Source of the DNA: Chloroflexota bacterium
GTDB taxonomy: Bacteria; Chloroflexota; Anaerolineae; Anaerolineales; UBA4823
Assembly (NCBI GenBank): GCA_020349245.1
Contig: CP070764.1
Location: forward strand, 2,183,319 to 2,216,125
Direction: 5' to 3'
DNA length: 32,807 bases
Shown here: piece by piece, positions 31,340 to 32,807 of the stretch
Layout of the letters: the number at the start of each line of letters is the position of its first letter
Numbering within the stretch: the stretch's first letter is position 1
The notes under the pieces: model-generated
Database searches by the model: none
The model's input: the letters and a program-made list of their open reading frames with translations, nothing else
Told to the model about the DNA's origin: nothing
Translations under genes and position numbers: made by a program

Positions 31340-32788
31340 GTGTACGACATTGTTGTGCTGGGCGGTGGCCCAGCAGGCGTGACAGCTGCCTTGAGAGCGA
31401 GTGAATTGGGTGCAGACGTAGCCCTCCTTGAACGTGATCTTTTGGGAGGTACCTGCACCAATGATGGTTGTGTACCCACGCGATTCTTGGCTCATTCTGC
31501 GCGTTTGGCTCGTGAGGCAACCCAGTTTGCAAATTATGGTCTCGTTGCAGATAGCCCCCTAATAGATTTTAACAGGCTCATGGAACAAACCCGGCGAAAA
31601 ATCGAAGAGATCCACGAGAAGAAGCAGCTACAGCAGCATCTGCAGGATTTAGGCGTAGAAGTCTTCACTGGGTTGGGTGAGGTACGGTTCTTGGACGCAA
31701 AAACGGTCACCACTGCTGATGGAAAGACATTTGAAGCCGAAAAGTATATCCTCTGCGCAGGCGGTCACGCCCGCCGGATAACTTTTCCGGGCAGCGAACT
31801 GGCTCTCACGCACAGTGACGTCTGGTCACTCAGTAAGCTGCCGGAGTCAGTCGCTATTGTGGGAGGTTCCGCAACAGGCTGCCAGCTGGCATCCATATTT
31901 GCCGCATTTGGTTCAAAGGTAAATTTACTAGAGATCGCACCACGCTTGCTTGGCATGGAGGATGTAATCATTTCCGATACCATCGCTGATTCATTTTCAC
32001 AACGGGGGATTGAAGTGGTCACAGGAATAAATGGGGTGGAGCGTATTGAAGAAGGAGAGAGGGAGTTGATCCTCTGGTATAAGCACCAGGGACAGCTTAT
32101 ACAATTCAAAGGTGAAGCAGTAATTCTCGCCACTGGTTGGCCTGGTAATGCTGAGAAATTAAATCTTGAAGCTGCTGGAGTGCAGAGTGAGCGGGGTTAT
32201 GTACTGGTTGACGAGTATTTAAGGACCTCTGCGGCGCACATCTTCGCCGCAGGAGATATTACCGGGCGCATGATGCTTGTGCAAAGCGCGGGCTATGAGG
32301 CGCGCATCGCAGCTGAGAATGCAATCCTAGGCCCTGGGCAACCTTACACCCATAAAATTGTGCCCCATGGAGGATTCACAGACCCCGAATATGGAAGTGT
32401 TGGCATGACCGAAGAGCGCGCCCGCGTTATTGAGCCAGATTGCTTGGTCGATTCAGTGCCCTATGCTGCCTTGGACCGTGCGATAATTGACAACCACTCG
32501 CAGGGTTTTTGCAAACTGATCGTATCCCAGGAAACGCACCGCATTATGGGTGCACATGTCATCGGGGAACAAGCCTTGGAAATTGTTCAACTGGTTGGGG
32601 CGGGGATGGCGGCAGATATGTGGATTGAACATTTGGCTGAACTGGAGCTGGCATACCCGACATACACAGCGATCATTGGTTTGGTCGCCCGAAAAATCGT
32701 CCACCAGCTGGGTGTGGTTCCGCTTTCTCCACAATGGCGTTCAATAGGTAAACCTTCCGCGGCGGAATGGGAGCGAGATTCGAATTGA
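31340..32788 (+). CDS. FAD-dependent pyridine nucleotide-disulfide oxidoreductase (dihydrolipoamide dehydrogenase/MerA/SthA-like)
   Basis: The protein has 482 residues. The FAD-binding GGGPAG (residues 8-13), the redox pair Cys39/Cys44 in GGTCTNDGCVP, a second Rossmann loop GGSATG, and AAGDITG are all typical of class I disulfide reductases. The C-terminal catalytic pair of dihydrolipoamide dehydrogenase (HPTxxE) is replaced: the place reads AYPTYTAI, so His is Tyr and Glu is Ala. Tyr at this point is known in soluble transhydrogenase (YPT), while mercuric reductase also lacks the His. The vicinal C-terminal cysteines of MerA are absent. The natural substrate is open. The GTG start at 31340 has GGGAGG six bases upstream. 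The next gene overlaps in TGATG. Confidence 0.85.
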   Translation: MYDIVVLGGGPAGVTAALRASELGADVALLERDLLGGTCTNDGCVPTRFLAHSARLAREATQFANYGLVADSPLIDFNRLMEQTRRKIEEIHEKKQLQQHLQDLGVEVFTGLGEVRFLDAKTVTTADGKTFEAEKYILCAGGHARRITFPGSELALTHSDVWSLSKLPESVAIVGGSATGCQLASIFAAFGSKVNLLEIAPRLLGMEDVIISDTIADSFSQRGIEVVTGINGVERIEEGERELILWYKHQGQLIQFKGEAVILATGWPGNAEKLNLEAAGVQSERGYVLVDEYLRTSAAHIFAAGDITGRMMLVQSAGYEARIAAENAILGPGQPYTHKIVPHGGFTDPEYGSVGMTEERARVIEPDCLVDSVPYAALDRAIIDNHSQGFCKLIVSQETHRIMGAHVIGEQALEIVQLVGAGMAADMWIEHLAELELAYPTYTAIIGLVARKIVHQLGVVPLSPQWRSIGKPSAAEWERDSN

Positions 32789-32807
32789 TGGCGATAAATT
32801 GCACATC
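32788..32807 (+). CDS. Start of a further gene, cut by the window end
   Basis: The stop of the flavoprotein gene overlaps an ATG (TGATG, 32786-32790). The frame is open to the window edge (M-A-I-N-C-T). This layout is typical of coupled operon genes, but only six codons are visible and nothing can be said of its product. Confidence 0.35.

Noticed and set aside
1..32807. tRNA, rRNA, CRISPR arrays, transposases and phage genes
   Set aside because: I looked for TPsiC-arm sequences, regularly spaced repeats and transposase motifs and found none that hold up.

Overview
The window is ordinary bacterial chromosome of moderate GC content. It most likely comes from an Anaerolineae-type Chloroflexota. 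That placement is an inference. It rests on a DUF5667-type membrane protein with a long Thr/Pro-rich tail encoded next to an ECF sigma factor, on secreted proteins carrying internal [VI]-[FY]-L-P-[LI]-V motifs, and on the mix of dehydrogenase, PEP/pyruvate-binding, NAGPA-type and DUF92 genes. I found no rRNA, tRNA, CRISPR array, insertion sequence or phage gene.

The most interesting locus is 484-2043. Three open stretches in one frame are separated only by two TGA codons (760-762 and 958-960). Read through, they form one 519-residue protein. Its first part aligns with organomercurial lyase MerB, and both TGA codons fall exactly at the two catalytic cysteines (Cys96 and Cys159 of the plasmid R831b enzyme). 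Each TGA is followed at the right distance by a hairpin with a GU-containing apical loop, as in bacterial SECIS elements. The lyase part is fused in frame to an AAA+ ATPase. I read this as a double-selenocysteine MerB-like lyase/ATPase fusion. Conventional gene calling would break it into two hypothetical proteins and an ATPase.

Layout. 1-278: end of a small membrane protein. 484-2043: the lyase-ATPase, with its own promoter and terminator. 2172-4316 (minus): bacterioferritin, a VOC protein, a class III nucleotidyl cyclase and a possible small gene. 4394-9615 (plus): a secreted NAGPA-type phosphodiester glycosidase, a DoxX protein behind two tandem TGTGA-N6-TCAC sites, two trypsin-like proteases and a LuxR-type regulator with a degenerate receiver. 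9877-14739 (minus): Hsp20, a deoxynucleoside kinase coupled to a PEP/pyruvate-binding protein, and dnaN. 14971-15894 (plus): a receiver-GGDEF diguanylate cyclase. 16148-22434 (minus): a DUF5667 protein with its ECF sigma factor, glutamate dehydrogenase with a structured leader, and a nucleotidyltransferase / small protein / gatB operon. 22667-25351 (plus): a SIMPL lipoprotein, a PH-domain membrane protein, three DnaA boxes at exact 21-bp spacing, and a DUF92 protein. 25340-27839 (minus): a HAD hydrolase coupled to moaA, and a DinB-like protein. 28301-32807 (plus): two secreted proteins of unknown role (one apparently truncated), a Tat-exported metallophosphoesterase, a flavin disulfide reductase and the start of one more gene.

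Most genes have a clear Shine-Dalgarno sequence, and several have good sigma-70-type promoters (TTGNNN-N16/17-TANNNT). Convergent gene pairs are usually separated by strong hairpins. TGA is used as a normal stop by many genes here (for example 2041-2043, 7129-7131 and 32786-32788), so TGA is not reassigned throughout the genome.
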